Part shown: positions 41,701 to 46,521 of the stretch, one piece after another
Layout of the letters: the number at the start of each line of letters is the position of its first letter
How positions within the stretch are numbered: the stretch's first letter is position 1
Origin: Maratus speciosus
Lineage: Eukaryota; Arthropoda; Arachnida; Araneae; Salticidae
NCBI GenBank assembly: GCA_963932465.1
Contig: OZ010792.1
Location: 434,001-498,000 of the forward strand
Length of the DNA: 64,000 nt
Direction of reading: 5' to 3'
The notes under the pieces: generated by a model
Seen by the model: the letters and a program-made list of their open reading frames with translations, nothing else
What the model was told of the DNA's origin: nothing
Databases searched by the model: none
Translations under genes and position numbers: made by a program

Positions 41701-44700
41701 TGTAAGATTAAATGCCAATAATGGATTATCGTAAACGTCACATTCACTTGACATTAAACATGTTACATGCATTTGTTACGTCATCATATCTTTTTAATTT
41801 GACGTTTTATTTGTATTTTTATTAATATTTTACTAATTTATTTGTTCTTTCTTTATTTGGAATTACTGCAAATTTTGATTTTTTTTTTTTGCTTCAAGCA
41901 AATCCCAATGTTAACATACATTTTAGGTAGATTTCGTAAAAAATACTACCTATTGCAGTCGTTACCATGGTGCGACTTTTGAAAAATTCCTTCATAACTT
42001 TGCATCATAGGACCCCAGGAACCCAAAACCACGATAAAAGTCGCAATTATGCATGGATCGTCTTCAAACTTGCCAACAACATTGAGATGGCTAATCTCGG
42101 CGGGGATTGAAAATGGGCAAAATCGATACAAGGGGGTAGAAATGGGGAGGGTTCAAAATTTTTGAATACCTTCTTAACGTGATTCTGATAAAACCAGCTC
42201 TTACACAACAATGGCAGGAAAAATAAACATTTTTCATTATAGCAGTTGCCAACAATTAAAAAAAAAAAAAAAAAAAAAAAAGCAATAAAATTCTCACCAC
42301 AACAATTACTTTTCTATTGCAAGATTTTCACGTGAAAAATTAAATTAAATAAATTGTTTGACGAATTGAAAACAAATTGAATATTACATAATAAGTTTTC
42401 TAGAGCAAGATTTCCGCATGAAAACTCAAAATAAAATAAATAGTTTGACGAATTAAAATATATATATATATATATATTGCGTCATATTGAAAATGTAATG
42501 GACCTCAGCAGGTACATATGTAACGTCATGTGAGATTGAAGAAACATATTAAAACATGATAAAAACCCGACTATGGAAATATTGAAATATTTTAATACTT
42601 TGAGGTTCTTTGAATTTGCTGTAGCCATTTTTAAACCTATTCCATATGCATGCATGTGTGTATTCGTGTATAGAGTTTTCCCAAAAAGTTTAGCTCACTA
42701 GAGCTCATTTTTAGTGAAGAAACTGGGTTTATCTCTAATCTTGATTTAGTTTTGTTGGTGAATTTAGTACTTAACTTCGAAATCTACCTCCCCCTGTAGG
42801 CCAAGCCGGCAGGGATTTTTATAGTTATATTCACCTACATTTTTTGACTGAATAAAGAGCATTAGGTTCCTTAGAATTTTCCTTTATCATTGATATTTAT
42901 TGTGTCCCGTAATAAATTTGATTATTACCTTTAAAATACTTACATTTTATTCCCAAATACAATATCTTAAAAATCTGTTTATGGTTTAATTTAATAATTC
43001 TGCATTTAAATACGTAAACTATTAGCATTCTTTTGTCCGAAATATCTAAATAGATCAAATTTTATATTTGGTATGTCACTATGCCGTAAGTGAACACCAT
43101 CGTTAAAGTAACCCTGTTCTTTAGTGATTTTTCAATTCCTACTATTAGTTCACACTCTCCCTATATTTATTTATTTATATATATCTTGTTCAAATTTTCA
43201 ATCGTTAATAAAATACTTATTATTCATCCTATCAAGTTGAAATAATTTTTTTTTTAACTTGTACTAGATGACAATTGATGTTAATACAGTTTTTTCAAAT
43301 ATTCATTCATTAAGTAAATTTTAATTAATTAATTTTAGTTTTACATGGGAGACAAAATGGCGGCCATTTGTTATTGAAGCATTTAATGCATCTTCATATC
43401 TATAAGGGGGGGAGGGGTTACCATAGGGAGGACTCTGTTCTGTCGCCAAATACCGCCAAGTTTGTCGCCAACTTGGCGATATATCGCCAAATTTGGCGAC
43501 CAAAATGAGTCGCCAAAAGTGATGCCAACTTGGCGATATCTCTAATATTTCACCAAATTCTCAGACTTCCATTGTAAACTTTGTTGACTTTAAAAACAAA
43601 ATTTGGTACTTTTCGGTTAGCCGGGCGCCAGTGTTATATTTACATACATATATATATACATATATGTACATATAAATACATAATTGTTGAAATTATTAAA
43701 AGAGATTTTTGATGAAGTTTTGAAAGATAAGCCGGCTTGTATAATAAAAAACAGCTTTGAGTTAATTAAACATTTAAATCTAATGAAAAACATTTCAAGT
43801 TTAACAGCGTATAATTTTGAAGATTTGTATAATAGTATAGATTTGGATAATCTTAAAATAAAAATTATGGAGTTTTCGAATAAATATAATTCCTCAACTA
43901 TCGGACAGGAATGGTTTACTAATTTGTTTAATTTTGTAGTGAGTGAGAACTACTTATATGACGGAAAAATTGTTTACAAACAAGTTAGAGGTATTCCAAT
44001 GGGAGGAAGTTGTAGTTCGATTTTAGCCGATATCTACTTATACATGTACGAGGAACAAATTGATATAAATGAGGATATGAGGTGCTTTCGTTACATTGAT
44101 GACGTTTTAATAGTCACATGCAAGGATGTGAAAAAAGAAAAATTTGATTGCTATCCTAATGGTTTAAATTTGAAATTGGAGTCAAAAAGTAAAAACATGG
44201 TCAATTATTTAGACATTAATATCGAGATAAAAAATGGTGAGATAAAAACAGATATATATGACAAACGAAAAAGCTTTAACTTTGAAACTATAAAAATGTT
44301 AAATTTTGGATCAAATGTGCATATCTCAATATATAGAAATATTTTTGTTAACGGGTTAAACCGTATAGATAGACTGACATCAAAAACTGGGGAAAAAATT
44401 GAAGAAATGAACAAATGGTATATTCTGGCATTGCACCATGGCTATCCTGAGAAATTTTTGAAGAGTCTGCTGCGAGGTTTCGTAAAGTGTAAGACTTATT
44501 GCAGAGATTTAGAGGTAATGTGGATGTGAAGAGAGGAGTAACTGTAATTTTGACCGTTTAGGGTTTGAGTGCACGTTTGTTTGAAGTTTCACGTCTAGTT
44601 GTTGGTTTTCGATGGGTCTTGGCAGCTCATTCGATATGTCAGTTTTTTCCATTTGGTCTTGACAGGTTGTTGGGGGAGTGTTATGCACATAAAACTGGTT

Positions 44701-46521
44701 TTAACCCCGCAGAGCAAGTCGCAAGTGCTTGCCGCCTGTCTCCATTGATTCAATTTCTTCTGGTTTTAGTTTGAATAATTTTAAAGTTTGCCGTTTTTAA
44801 AGTACGTTGTTTTTGAAGTTAGTTGTTTTTAGTTATTTAGTCGTTGCCATTTGGTTTAGTATATTTATCTTCGGATCAGTTCCGTGGTTTCGAATTTTTG
44901 GTTTGGTTTTTGGATATGTACATATATATATATACATATGTATATACAGTTGGACCTCGTTATCCCGACACCCCTCTTATCACGTCAGTTTTTCAAAGTC
45001 CCGATTTTCTGTATATGATTTTAATGTAAATAAACTCCGGATTTTGCGTCGTTGTATAATTTTCAACTCTAGATATCCCGACGGTTTAGGAAAATTGTCC
45101 ATTTTTCATGATCCATCTTATAAATACGGATATTAAGTGGTAAGAAATGTCTTAACCAAACTTTTTACAAAAGTGCCTAAAATACCCATTGAGATAAATG
45201 AGAAATTTTACTTCAATCCTTTATCTGAATAAATAAACCCACACACTATGAATGACCCACTTAAGCTCCAGATAGACGTATTAGTGTGCTCACGGTCTTT
45301 CTGTTCTGGTCGGGTGGCGCTTTCTTGTGGTTACACAGCGTTTTTCATCCGACTAAAACCGAATCATTCCATTGCGCTGAAACGATTAGAAATTATCTAA
45401 CATCCATTTCTGAAACAATGTCGATTACAATTCATTGTATAATATTGAAAAGGAACTGTAAGAAACACATCCAGGGATAAGCAATCCTTAATTCATTGAT
45501 ATTTCATTTAACAACAAAAAAACAAGTCGTCATAAATCTGATTTTTATTCTTTTCAATTTTTATTTTTTATTTATTTCATTTAATAATAACGTTTTATTA
45601 CTTGGAACTGCAAAAACAGTTATGAATTTAAAATTGTCTTAAATTAATTAAAAATACAGCTTTTTATAAACATATTTTTCTCCAACTCTGGTTACCGCGA
45701 CACTCCGCTTATGATGACACTTTTTTCTGGTCATTAGAGTGTCGGGGTAACGAGGTTCGATTGTATATATTTATGTGTGTGTGTGTGTGTGTACATATAT
45801 GTGCATTATATATGTATATATGAATGTAAATATAACACTGGTGCCCGGCTAACCGAAATGTACCCAGAATTTTTATATTACTTGTTTAAATTCATTAATT
45901 TTCCTATCTTAAAATTTTAGAATGGCAACACTCTTTGATTTGTATAATTTGGCAATTTGTGTAATTTGGCGAAATTGGTTGACGGGATAATCAAGTACTG
46001 CTGAAAGATATTTCTGTCAGAACTTAATATATAGATTAGGGGGAGGGGGTGTGCTAGTTCATAAAGTAGTATAAAATATTTTCTTCATGAAAAAGTCGAT
46101 ATTTATTTTATATAGCTTAAGATGTGTAAAAAAATATGAGCAAATGGGTTAGTCCCTTGTTTTTGTTCAGTAGCTAAGATCTATAACTAATCTTTACCAT
46201 TATAATATACATATCTTTTCTGAATGTTTAATGAAAATAGATGAAATTTATTTAAATATTAGTTTTTTTGCTTAATTTGAAATTGTATTTTCCTGATAGC
46301 AATAAGGCTGCAATATTTGCTGGTGAATTCAGTTGATTTCTTTTATAGTTCATTAAATAATCTCATTTTGTCATCCATTGTTATTCCAAAATAATATGTA
46401 ATAATATTGTATCTTTCTGTTTTGCATAAATTTACAGGTGCCCCGAGTGGATGAACCTAAGGAAGTATGGCGCAAGGTAAAAGAAATAGCAGATCAGTAC
46501 AAGAAACCACCAGAAAGCTAA
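112..46521 (+). CDS. STMP1: STMP1-like mitochondrial micropeptide, three exons joined over 46 kb
   Basis: Coding pieces 112-126, 31633-31686 and 46438-46521 join to 50 codons plus TAA, with both introns in phase 0 and canonical GT-AG borders. The product starts MLKFL, continues with a hydrophobic segment (about residues 2-19, [18 protein letters not shown] from exon 2) and ends in a charged tail closing with KKPPES. This matches STMP1/mitolamban of vertebrates (47 residues in human) in length, the ML-x-FL start, the G-x-YL-x-QNY-x-[IV]P core and the KKPP end. Family knowledge: a single-pass inner mitochondrial membrane protein linked to respiratory complex function, especially complex III. 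The seen tail could form an amphipathic helix ([15 protein letters not shown]). Introns of 31.5 and 14.75 kb are filled with transposons. The promoter probably lies left of the window. The join is predicted by eye without transcript data, but identity is strong because three independently located pieces rebuild the family. Confidence 0.9.
389..584. mobile_element. hAT-type MITE with near-perfect 40-bp terminal inverted repeats
   Basis: The ends read GGAACAGATGTCATATTC and its inverse GATGTCATATTCGCCCC-type complement, giving arms of about 40 bp around a ~115-bp core. Target duplication AAAGTTCC (8 bp) is intact at 381-388 and 585-592, as expected for hAT. It has no coding capacity; the open frame seen across it on the minus strand is a consequence of the palindrome. 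The near-identical arms suggest a fairly recent insertion, only ~260 bp into STMP1 intron 1. Confidence 0.9.
680..702. repeat. Poly(A) tract
   Basis: A run of about 23 A residues. Nothing recognisable precedes it that would identify a retroposed gene or SINE. Confidence 0.8.
1020..1545. repeat. Cluster of GGGATAC-TTGATCCC palindromic motifs
   Basis: Motifs of the type GGGGATACTTGATCCCC occur at about 1331-1348, 1502-1521 (inverse spelling GGGATCATGTATCCC) and 1525-1541, with a diverged copy at 1023-1050. The same motif pair recurs at about 8983-9025, and a copy joined to AGTCTCCCC lies at 23231-23262. Together with GGAGACTGGGGAT at 1326 and its complement at about 23244-23260, this looks like subterminal transposase-binding repeats of an outer DNA transposon. 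I could not find a convincing target duplication. Confidence 0.45.
2112..2322. repeat. Two direct copies of a GGACGTTCTAG-box next to short palindromes
   Basis: Copies at about 2110-2145 and 2288-2322 each show GGTGT-(spacer)-ACACCA followed by CGGACGTTCTAG or TGGACGTTCTAG. The second ends GTTCTAGTGTTAA, so TTAA directly follows. This resembles the end of a piggyBac-like element with a TTAA target, but no opposite end with TTAA was found, so this is a fragment at best. Confidence 0.3.
2519..2940 (-). pseudogene. Transposase C-terminal remnant, [11 protein letters not shown] domain
   Basis: On the minus strand an open frame runs from about 2940 to a TAA at 2519-2521. It reads [15 protein letters not shown], then [12 protein letters not shown], an FHFPEK segment, [19 protein letters not shown] and a GGT-rich tail. 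The pattern 'YEVxFLRK ... FxFP ... D-S-V-x-E-S-D-I-x-x-x-LP-P' is one I associate with the C-terminal tail of chelicerate and insect transposase-like proteins. The same pattern occurs at 53689-53997. A 41-bp exact tandem duplication (2690-2771) adds codons and shifts frame downstream. No catalytic domain is visible. It is a remnant, with family assignment uncertain. Confidence 0.5.
2690..2771. repeat. 41-bp tandem duplication, two copies
   Basis: The segment beginning CAACTTAATAATGCAATCTG is repeated exactly once, at 2690-2730 and 2731-2771. It lies inside the minus-strand transposase remnant. Identity of the two copies suggests a recent slippage or repair event. Confidence 0.9.
3916..4010 (+). 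pseudogene. N-terminus of Tigger/pogo-type transposase, frameshifted and cut
   Basis: ATG at 3916 begins MSKRKRV; a one-base frameshift then leads into [16 protein letters not shown] (frame of 3932). This fits the start of CENP-B-type helix-turn-helix domains in Tigger/pogo transposases (K-R-x-x-x-x-F-K-L-x-V-I-x-x-A). Coding similarity stops near 4010 where minus-strand BEL/Pao sequence begins, so the remaining transposase is lost or displaced. It lies inside the matching element's left end. Confidence 0.55.
4009..6950 (-). pseudogene. Truncated BEL/Pao retrotransposon pol (protease tail, RT, RNase H, integrase)
   Basis: Minus-strand pieces, in coding order: 6925-6473 carries the end of the Pao protease region ([33 protein letters not shown]); 6454-4175 is a 759-codon frame with the RT (palm around [12 protein letters not shown], catalytic FYIDDLL), the Pao-specific connection, RNase H ([24 protein letters not shown]) and the zinc H-H-C-C domain of integrase (HLSHFH ... 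CVICA); 4380-4009 continues, after a frameshift, into the integrase core ([21 protein letters not shown]). The N-terminal gag, the rest of the integrase and both LTRs are missing. The RT YIDD box is intact, unlike the BEL/Pao copy at 9324-23203, and the long frame suggests relatively recent inactivation. It sits inside a Tigger-like element. Confidence 0.92.
7130..7853 (+). repeat. Degenerate ~30-bp array (a) ending in a hAT-like terminus
   Basis: Diverged units of the type TTTGACGAAATT-x-GCG-TTTTTT-C-GCGATCC repeat from about 7130 to 7765. The following sequence, GTTGTAGCAACTATGATATT then GTAGTTGACAGGCC at 7838-7852, matches the right end of the element at 28743-29618 (GTAGCAACTACG ... GTTGGCAGGTCTG). 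The left end of this copy was not found. Open frames on the minus strand rich in K, N and R are artefacts of the array. Confidence 0.7.
8004..8245. repeat. ~40-bp minisatellite with AAATCGATATAGGTATCG units
   Basis: AAATC-x-ATATAG repeats start at about 8008, 8036, 8076, 8117, 8157, 8196 and 8236, giving a period near 40 bp and about six units. Each unit holds AAATCGATATAGGTATCG and AATTAGCATAAATCTATAG-type parts. Units differ by a few substitutions. It lies inside the Tigger-like element, next to the right terminal region. Confidence 0.8.
9324..9830 (+). repeat. 5' LTR of the BEL/Pao element
   Basis: It is 507 bp, begins TGTTGCGAAATC and ends AGTAGTAACA. It carries a short poly-T (about 10 nt) where the 3' LTR has over 30 T. 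The next bases TTTTGGCATCCCTTCTGTGG are the expected place of the tRNA primer-binding site, though I cannot name the tRNA. Confidence 0.93.
10015..11030 (+). pseudogene. BEL/Pao gag region (DUF1759-type)
   Basis: ATG at 10015 (after GTTAGCAATGG) opens a frame reading [18 protein letters not shown] at 10222-10224 interrupts it, but the same frame continues through [20 protein letters not shown] (about 10378-10437), the signature of the Pao gag domain, and LERYGNKD-like sequence near 10600, to a poly-C tract at 10990-11006. After that tract the sense reading moves to another frame, so an indel in the C run broke the gene. The N-terminus is charged and probably coiled. It is followed by zinc knuckles in the shifted frame. 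Confidence 0.88.
11010..12127 (+). pseudogene. BEL/Pao zinc knuckle and aspartic protease
   Basis: The first part (to a TAA at 11315-11317) has [13 protein letters not shown] and a second Cys/His group ([11 protein letters not shown] ... LCSIC), a nucleocapsid-type arrangement seen in BEL gag. The same frame resumes as an open stretch 11417-12127 with the protease motif [12 protein letters not shown]. The usual active site is D-S/T-G; here it reads D-I-G, so the copy is probably catalytically dead as well as interrupted. A frameshift near 12110-12125 separates it from the RT. Confidence 0.88.
12124..13300 (+). pseudogene. BEL/Pao reverse transcriptase
   Basis: The frame begins [20 protein letters not shown], a standard Pao RT entry. 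A frameshift at about 12505-12515 splits the palm just before the first catalytic Asp ([11 protein letters not shown] in the other frame). The next open piece (12593-13300) has [16 protein letters not shown] and the catalytic box FYIDNSIT, in which the second Asp of Y-x-D-D is Asn. The end carries the start of the RNase H fold ([19 protein letters not shown]). The active-site change plus frameshifts mark it as dead. Confidence 0.9.
13300..13850 (+). pseudogene. BEL/Pao RNase H region
   Basis: Reading continues in broken frames. [17 protein letters not shown] (about 13363-13412) and an open stretch 13415-13645 show [15 protein letters not shown] and the [10 protein letters not shown] motif. 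These are the standard Pao RNase H and its following motif (N-P-A-D-x-x-S-R-G). A TAG at 13643-13645 stops the frame before the WEGPAWL motif that follows. Confidence 0.87.
13860..14776 (+). pseudogene. BEL/Pao integrase, N-terminal zinc and catalytic core
   Basis: 14014-14265 has the H-H-C-C zinc domain (KHLENHHAG ... CVKCQRF). A TAG at 14263-14265 precedes the core frame 14320-14715, with GVDLGCP, the [12 protein letters not shown] motif and [17 protein letters not shown], so the D-D-E residues appear present. A 20-21-bp direct duplication (GGGTCACGCCTCAATAATTT, about 14680-14720) sits near the end and disturbs the frame. The gene is then cut at 14784 by a hAT insertion and resumes after 22030. 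Confidence 0.9.
16303..21413. mobile_element. hAT element carrying a ~258-bp satellite
   Basis: Ends are CAGGGCCGTAGC...GCTACGGCCCTG. The 8-bp target duplication ATCTCAGG is intact at 16295-16302 and 21414-21421. G/C-rich subterminal tracts (GGCCCCCC on the left, TGGGGGGTATGGGGGGC on the right) flank a body without recognisable transposase. The left part holds a diverged module of the form AAAAGGAATC-x-GTTTCAGTCTTTTAG at about 17575, 17710, 18213 and 18292; the right part holds the satellite and a 40-nt poly-A. It is nested inside the hAT 14785-22030. Confidence 0.94.
19030..21110. repeat. ~258-bp tandem satellite, about eight units
   Basis: The marker TTTTGAATCTTG recurs at about 19060, 19320, 19577, 19840, 20100, 20352, 20608 and 20859, so the unit is 251-263 bp. 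Each unit contains a GGGGCCCCCAACGA block, AAGCATATTTTTAAAACATT and a CTTTCATCTGGGAACC block. Units differ by several percent with small indels. Minus-strand open frames across it ([10 protein letters not shown] repeats) are by-products of the repeat; they have no start or domain that would argue for a gene. Confidence 0.92.
22031..22640 (+). pseudogene. BEL/Pao integrase C-terminal part, resumed after the hAT
   Basis: Sequence resumes with the target-site copy and reads [19 protein letters not shown], then a TGA at about 22201 interrupts, and an open stretch 22273-22707 reads [20 protein letters not shown] followed by a basic region. This is the small C-terminal domain (DUF5641 type: V-G-D-x-V-x-x-x-D-x-x-x-R-x-x-W-x-x-A-x-I) that ends BEL/Pao integrases. 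It is followed by the polypurine tract and 3' LTR. Confidence 0.9.
22666..23203 (+). repeat. 3' LTR of the BEL/Pao element
   Basis: It is 538 bp, starting TGTTGCGAAATC and ending AGTAGTAACA. Its extra length over the 5' LTR comes from an expanded poly-T (about 22783-22824). CTACA follows at 23204-23208, the second copy of the target duplication. Confidence 0.93.
24563..25660 (+). repeat. ~30-bp TGACGAAATTCGCG array (b)
   Basis: About 30 units of the form GACGAAATTCGCG-T(5-8)-CGCGATCCTTT run from about 24566 to 25560. The array ends in a flank with GGAACAGGCTCACCCCTGG (about 25651), the complement of the CCAGGGGTGATTCTG start of array e at 48717. Long open frames on both strands (F-rich on +, K/N/R-rich on -) arise because units lack stop codons in some frames. 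Confidence 0.88.
26113..27159. mobile_element. 1.05-kb hAT with GAGCCCGAGCCCG ends
   Basis: Ends are TAGAGACGAGTTCGGGCTTG and GAGCCCGAGCCCGTCTCATCTCTA. The 8-bp target duplication GTATGCAC is intact at 26105-26112 and 27160-27167. GAGCCCGAGCCCG repeats are subterminal. No transposase is visible and the body is AT-rich. It inserted between two copies of a host-element segment starting CGTGGCTGAAAGACACA (26014 and 27174), which were tandem neighbours before the insertion. Confidence 0.92.
27363..28104. mobile_element. Tigger/pogo-type MITE
   Basis: Ends are CAGTCGGACCTCTATTTAAC and GTTAAATAGAGGTCCGACTG, perfectly complementary over 20 bp, flanked by TA at 27361-27362 and 28105-28106. Subterminal GTTAAATAGAG copies occur on both sides (27427, 27985, 28085). 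The 742-bp body shows no transposase. The end type matches Tigger/pogo elements (CAGT...AACGA). Confidence 0.92.
28743..29618. mobile_element. Array-carrying TIR element with 6-bp target duplication
   Basis: Ends are CAGACCTGCCAACTTTTG and GTTGGCAGGTCTG. AATTAG flanks both sides (28737-28742, 29619-29624), a 6-bp duplication that would suit a hAT subfamily with shorter target sites. Inside are two AAAAGGAxxCxGGTT modules (about 28850, 28978) shared with the hAT at 16303, and array c. GTAGCAACTACG palindromes lie near the right end. There is no coding capacity. Confidence 0.8.
29010..29462 (+). repeat. ~30-bp array (c)
   Basis: About a dozen units of TTTTGACGAAATT-x-x-C-TTTTTT-x-GCGATC run from about 29018 to 29412. 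As with array b, a closing flank reads GAACAGAATCACTCCTG (about 29446-29460). It lies in the element 28743-29618. Confidence 0.87.
29820..30059 (-). pseudogene. Tigger transposase C-terminal remnant
   Basis: On the minus strand a frame reads [20 protein letters not shown], then [20 protein letters not shown] and [12 protein letters not shown] before a TGA. The pattern 'SHxEALxxLExALRYIEQ ... AT-x-x-D-x-x-x-x-R-x-W' is the well-known acidic tail of Tigger/jerky-type transposases. The stop falls where the family normally continues (R-x-W-R-D-x-A). The rest of the transposase is missing. It lies inside the Tigger element 28680-30214 and is in the orientation expected if the right end is its 5' side. 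Confidence 0.8.
30217..31632. other. Intron sequence without gene; possible hAT fragment
   Basis: Mostly AT-rich intron of STMP1. At 30731 CAGGGTGCAGTAAAGTAGTTG looks like a hAT end, followed by AACTACTTTATGCACCC as a local inverted copy; a possible opposite side near 31155 (TGGCAGCCC) is too short to accept. A separate hairpin at 31408-31535 is listed on its own. No coding signal was seen. Confidence 0.5.
31408..31535. repeat. 128-bp near-perfect hairpin (64-bp arms, no loop)
   Basis: Arm one begins GAGTTGTTAGTTTCAAACTG and ends GATGTCTTGG; arm two begins CCAAGACATC and ends GAAACTAACAACTC. The centre is GTCTTGGCCAAGAC at 31471/31472 with essentially no spacer. Arms match except for a few bases and a small indel. 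It contains GGATTCAAACCAGG, which resembles a tRNA B box but without a supporting A box. It lies ~100 bp upstream of STMP1 exon 2. Confidence 0.88.
31633..31686 (+). other. STMP1: STMP1 exon 2 (membrane segment)
   Basis: Eighteen codons encode [18 protein letters not shown], the transmembrane segment and the conserved QNY motif. The acceptor is TTATTTATTTTAG at 31632 and the donor is GTAAGT at 31687, followed at once by a poly-C tract inside the intron. Length 54 nt is a multiple of three, so skipping this exon would keep frame but delete most of the membrane anchor. Confidence 0.88.
31700..33754. other. STMP1 intron 2 start; short repeats, no gene seen
   Basis: A poly-C tract follows the donor. 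At about 31990-32140 a small inverted pair surrounds AGCTGCCAACTTTTA and TAAAAGTTGGCAGCT, an apparent ~150-bp MITE with TTTTAGTGGTAG subterminal repeats. At 32803 a CAGGGTGTCTCTTC end is similar to one at 15431. Between 33050 and 33550 repeated AGGG(G)CAAG-type words occur. No coding sequence can be supported. Confidence 0.45.
33917..34195 (-). pseudogene. Unrecognised 92-codon frame inside Tigger-like element
   Basis: The frame reads [20 protein letters not shown], then a [19 protein letters not shown] stretch and a polar tail, ending in a run of G codons from a poly-C tract. Residue use looks more protein-like than random AT-rich DNA (balanced G, K, V, E). It lies just inside the left terminal repeats, where a transposon gene could end. 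I do not recognise it; it may be a transposon gene remnant or chance. Confidence 0.3.
34305..35322 (+). mobile_element. Array-carrying hAT-like element with 6-bp target duplication (array d)
   Basis: Ends are CAGGGATGAGATTCTTG and CTCTCATGCCTG, partners over about 11 bp, and TGGAGA flanks both sides (34299-34304, 35323-35328). From about 34455 to 35225 there are about 25 units GACGAAATTCGCG-TTTTTT-CGCGATCTTTT with a 30-33 bp period; this is the least diverged of the five arrays. Overlapping open frames on both strands are products of the array. Confidence 0.83.
35990..37720. repeat. CGGGCCGGGCC-rich repeat region
   Basis: GGGCCGG words, unusual in this AT-rich DNA, cluster at 36015-36120, 36790-36910 and 37440-37720. 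A 30-bp unit TTTTAGCTGTTATATCGGGC is duplicated at about 37489-37546. GATTTGCACGGGCC at 36785 and CCCGTGCAGACCTCTA at 37704 form a possible inverted pair with a 0.9-kb interior, so this is probably another hAT-like element, but target duplications do not match cleanly. Confidence 0.5.
37940..38770 (+). pseudogene. mariner-family transposase relic
   Basis: ATG at 37940 begins [20 protein letters not shown], then [20 protein letters not shown], the mariner N-terminal helix-turn-helix with the F-R-x-F-x-E-F-R-x-G motif, ending at TGA; a shifted frame adds [14 protein letters not shown]. After a gap, 38350-38640 shows [20 protein letters not shown] (catalytic second Asp: x-x-D-N-A-x-x-H) and, after a frameshift, [20 protein letters not shown], where the usual third Asp of S-P-D-L-x-x-C-D is E. 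Multiple frameshifts and stops make it dead. Terminal repeats were not found. Confidence 0.9.
38800..39480. other. AT-rich intron sequence, nothing recognised
   Basis: No open frame with protein-like composition, inverted terminal pair or tandem repeat stands out; only A- and T-runs. Confidence 0.4.
39499..39583 (-). pseudogene. tRNA-Leu-like pseudogene
   Basis: On the minus strand the 85 nt start GTCAAGATGACTGAGTCGTC and end in TCTTGAC. The 7-bp acceptor stem GTCAAGA/TCTTGAC is perfect, the A box (TGACTGAGTCGTCTAAGG) and B box (GAGTTCGAACC) are good, and a long variable arm with ACC-AAA-GGT pairing marks a class II tRNA; the D arm and length fit tRNA-Leu. The anticodon loop is two bases too long (around ACAATTCTGG) and the T stem pairs poorly (ACGAG against CCTAC). 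So it is a pseudogene or tRNA-derived SINE head rather than a working gene. Confidence 0.72.
40010..40098. mobile_element. 89-bp hAT MITE
   Basis: Ends are CAGGGCTGTGGAGTCGG and CCGACTCCGCAGCCCTG, complementary over 16 of 17 positions. Flanks GTTGTGTT (40002-40009) and ATTGTGTT (40099-40106) are an 8-bp target duplication with one mismatch. Internal GACTCCGACTC repeats extend the hairpin. GACTCCGACTCCG-type MITEs are familiar in many animal genomes. Confidence 0.88.
41033..41281 (+). pseudogene. Unrecognised ~80-codon frame
   Basis: From about 41033 a frame reads [20 protein letters not shown], then [20 protein letters not shown] and a proline patch FPPPMPTNP followed by an acidic serine-rich stretch, ending TGA at 41279-41281. 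There is no in-frame ATG near the start. Composition (W, H, D, G, P) is more protein-like than the surrounding AT-rich DNA. It may be a transposase fragment or an exon. I cannot assign a family. Confidence 0.3.
41282..43600. other. AT-rich intron 2 sequence with scattered TGGCGA words
   Basis: No gene is supported. Poly-A (42260-42281) and a (TA)n run (about 42458-42478) occur. At 43430-43540 the words TCGCCAA and TTGGCGA alternate (five or more copies), producing local hairpins immediately left of the RT element; a further GGCGAAATTGG lies right of that element at about 45967, so the RT element may have inserted into another small repeat. Confidence 0.45.
43684..44529 (+). pseudogene. Reverse transcriptase, 5'-truncated, motif A Asp replaced
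   Basis: A 281-codon open frame without in-frame ATG at its start (a TAA at 43681 precedes a TTG). RT features: finger helix [12 protein letters not shown]; motif [13 protein letters not shown], where relatives I know read T-F-D-F-x-x-L-Y-T, so the catalytic Asp appears as Asn (codon AAT); motif [21 protein letters not shown]; motif [11 protein letters not shown]; motif D/E region NYLDINIE; then YDKRKSFNF and thumb HHGYPEKFL. The style (GIPMG-x-x-C-S, YIDD, YDKR-x-x-F) resembles a lineage of animal RTs near Penelope-like elements rather than LINEs or LTR elements; exact placement is uncertain. No endonuclease domain follows in this copy. Long intact frame with a lost catalytic residue and missing N-terminus suggests a decayed, non-autonomous copy. 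Confidence 0.82.
44947..45763. mobile_element. Tigger-type MITE nested in the RT element
   Basis: Ends CAGTTGGACCTCGTTATCCC and GGGGTAACGAGGTTCGATTG are inverted partners flanked by TA (44945-44946, 45764-45765). Subterminal TATCCCGAC (45072) and ACTCCGC words follow. No transposase is seen. Open frames across it are not supported as genes. Confidence 0.87.
45773..45820. repeat. GT/TA microsatellite
   Basis: (GT)n at about 45773-45792 grades into ACATATATGTGCATTATATATG. It is the right-hand counterpart of the ATATAC tract after the left TIR of the RT element. Confidence 0.8.
46438..46521 (+). other. STMP1: STMP1 exon 3 (C-terminal tail and stop)
   Basis: The acceptor TTTACAG ends at 46437. 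Twenty-seven codons follow, beginning [11 protein letters not shown] and ending KKPPES, then TAA at 46519-46521. The tail is rich in K and E and has helical spacing, as in the family. The 3' UTR follows directly, with a poly(A) signal 71 nt after the stop. Confidence 0.9.

Larger units (their letters stand above)
43605..45864. mobile_element. TIR-bounded element containing a reverse transcriptase
   Basis: Left end GGTACTTTTCGGTTAGCCGG then GCGCCAGTGTTATATTTACAT; the right end is its complement (ATGTAAATATAACACTGGTG then CCCGGCTAACCGAAATGTACC). The repeat is about 50 bp with three or four mismatches, followed on both sides by ATATAT/ACATATATG microsatellite. The RT frame begins just inside the left repeat. 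A Tigger-type MITE (44947-45763) inserted later near the right end, so the original element would be about 1.4 kb. I found no clear target duplication. A cut-and-paste type outline around an RT is unusual. Confidence 0.75.

Noticed and set aside
44565..45136. Frames after the RT stop (70 and 109 codons)
   Set aside because: The first has no RT- or nuclease-like motif, and the second runs into a Tigger MITE and microsatellite.
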